Assembly: GCA_023091735.1 (NCBI GenBank)
Contig: JALKBU010000783.1
Location: 1 to 24,795, forward strand
DNA length: 24,795 nucleotides
Reading direction: 5' to 3'
Source of the DNA: Trichomonas tenax
Taxonomy: Eukaryota > Parabasalia > Trichomonadida > Trichomonadidae
In this document: piece by piece, positions 23,736-24,795 of the stretch
Layout: each line of letters starts with the position of its first letter
How positions within the stretch are numbered: position 1 is the first letter of the stretch
Notes under the pieces: generated by a model
Databases searched by the model: none
Seen by the model: only the letters and a program-made list of their open reading frames with translations
Told to the model about the DNA's origin: nothing
Translations under genes and position numbers: made by a program

Positions 23736-24329
23736 ATGTGTCCTTCTTCGATTCCAATTAAAGTTGTTCTATTGGGATCTGGAGCGGTGGGAAAGACATG
23801 CATAGCCAATCGCTATGTACGCGGAAATTTTCTTCAATCTACAGTATCTACAGTCGGTGCTTCATATTACACTAAATCCTTCATTATTGGAAACGAGCAA
23901 TACGATTTCAACATTTGGGATACAGCAGGACAAGAACTTTACCGAAGCTTGACTCCAATGTACTATCGTAACGCTCATGCTGCTTTAGTTGTTTACGATG
24001 TTACAAGTAAAGGAAGCTTTGAAGCAGCGGAAATGTGGATAAAGGAGTTGCTTGATATAAATGAAGATGTGTTTGTGGTTCTTCTGGCAAATAAAATTGA
24101 TTTAATCGAAAATAGGACAGTAAAAGAATCGGAGGGACAAAATCTCGCTGACCAATATGGACTACAATACATTGAAACAAGTGCTTGTACTGGTGTTGGT
24201 GTTGAAAAGGCTTTCCAAAGTATAATTCAACAAATTCAATCGAGTGAAAAACTACGTTGCAAATTACGCCCTATTGGTAATACAACTGAGCAGCCAGCAT
24301 CAAAACAAAAGCAATCAATGTGCTGTTGA
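23736..24329 (+). CDS. Rab small GTPase, Rab5/Rab22-like
   Basis: 197 residues, a normal Rab length, ending TGA. All nucleotide-binding motifs are present: P-loop GSGAVGKT (about 12-19), the switch I region TVGASYYTKSF, WDTAGQE with the catalytic Gln, NKID, and ETSA. The C-terminus is SMCC, a double-Cys geranylgeranylation site for membrane attachment. The GAS-x-x-TK switch I phrase and the PMYYRNAHAALVVYDVT stretch are closest to the Rab5/22/31 group, which acts on early endosomes. One oddity: the usual Arg after GQE in switch II is Leu (GQELYRSL). The ATG at 23736 is chosen because MCPSSIPIKVVLLGSG has normal Rab spacing; the open frame upstream has no ATG, only a TTG. Trichomonads carry very large Rab families, so the exact subfamily is uncertain. 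Confidence 0.95.
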   Translation: MCPSSIPIKVVLLGSGAVGKTCIANRYVRGNFLQSTVSTVGASYYTKSFIIGNEQYDFNIWDTAGQELYRSLTPMYYRNAHAALVVYDVTSKGSFEAAEMWIKELLDINEDVFVVLLANKIDLIENRTVKESEGQNLADQYGLQYIETSACTGVGVEKAFQSIIQQIQSSEKLRCKLRPIGNTTEQPASKQKQSMCC

Positions 24330-24556
24330 AATTTTACTATTGAATTTTATTTTGATCGATTTGTTGTTAGTTTAGATGGTCTGTTCTATTGTGTTAATGG
24401 AACGAATGAGATTATTTAAAAATATTAATGTCAATTATATTTTAAATGAAAAATTATCATATTGTTATACAAGGCAAAATAAAATGGGATTTGGTGTATG
24501 ATAAAGCAATTAAAAAATGTCATATATGGAGATTAAATAGAAAAAGTTAAAAAATA
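24330..24556. other. AT-rich 3' flank of the Rab gene
   Basis: About 230 bp of spacer with no supported gene. It contains TTTAAAAATATTAAT and AAATAAAATG stretches that could serve in 3' end formation. It ends where the tandem repeat begins. Confidence 0.5.
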
Positions 24557-24795
24557 GATTTTCCGTTCGATCTATACCACCCAAAATACCGTACAAATAT
24601 TTTCACATTCCACCTTTCACATCTTGTATGGTTCAACGCACACCATTCGATTTCCTGTTCTATCTATACCACCCAAAATACCGTACAAATATTTTCACAT
24701 TCCACCTTTCACATCTTGTATGGTTCAACGCACACCATTCGATTTCCTGTTCTATCTATACCACCCAAAATACCGTACAAATATTTTCACATTCC
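24557..24795. repeat. 92-bp tandem repeat running off the right edge
   Basis: The word CTATACCACCCAAAATACCG recurs at 24572, 24664 and 24756, exactly 92 bases apart. Copies are about 24557-24648, 24649-24740 and 24741-24795 (cut by the window end). Copies 2 and 3 look identical over the visible part. Copy 1 differs only in its first bases (for example TTCCGTTCGA against TCCTGTTCTA). The unit has no ORF kept across copies (92 is not a multiple of 3) and is less A/T-rich than the flank. It looks like a minisatellite or satellite array; its true length cannot be seen. Confidence 0.93.

Noticed and set aside
1..24795. CRISPR array or bacterial operon features
   Set aside because: The only tandem repeat has a 92-bp contiguous unit without repeat-spacer alternation, and all recognised families are eukaryotic.

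Overview
The window reads as nuclear DNA of an AT-rich, intron-poor protist. The best guess is a parabasalid of the Trichomonas/Tritrichomonas type. Support for this: a very long uninterrupted coding region; a TCACTT initiator-like motif 9 nt before one ATG; an Inr-like CCATTT 13 nt before another; TAA stops that run directly into TAAA (the trichomonad poly(A) signal); and a mix of Rab GTPase, divergent TBC protein, CAMK-like kinase and many decayed genes. No rRNA gene, tRNA gene or phylogenetic marker is present, so the assignment is an inference. It is not bacterial: the families are eukaryotic (Rab, TBC, FERM/talin, TMEM131-like) and there are no operons or Shine-Dalgarno sites.

Left part (1-7281, all plus strand). 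A possible gene end lies at 1-165. A CAMK-type protein kinase copy (421-1293) follows, carrying three in-frame TAG stops and an HCN in place of HRD. A gene-free AT-rich kilobase comes next, then two intact genes 32 bp apart: a divergent TBC-like (Rab-GAP type) protein with a PH-like N-terminus (2439-3731), and an unrecognised 332-residue protein (3764-4762). A broken gene for a large type I membrane protein with Ig-like/PapD-like repeats, resembling the TMEM131 family, spans 4835-7281. It has two internal TGA codons, one internal TAG and at least one frameshift.

Centre (7345-23323, minus strand). About 16 kb is one giant talin-like gene read as two overlapping ORFs of 1386 and 3967 codons. 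The first ORF has an F0-like ubiquitin fold, an Asn-rich linker and three FERM-like modules. The second starts inside the first lobe of a fourth FERM module, continues with a fifth, then an acidic linker and about 3150 residues of helical rod. The two ORFs overlap by 86 bp. Dropping one base from a 5-A run in the overlap joins them inside a single FERM domain. So this is either one gene of about 5300 codons with a frameshift (error, mutation or recoding) or a very recently split gene.

Right part. A 412-bp divergent promoter region leads to an intact Rab5/Rab22-like small GTPase (23736-24329, plus strand). The window then ends in a 92-bp tandem repeat that runs off the edge.

Functionally, the Rab and the TBC-like protein belong to vesicle traffic. 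The talin-like protein would link membrane or adhesion receptors to actin. Nothing shows that these neighbours are co-regulated. The most unusual object is the five-FERM talin-like protein with its single frame break.
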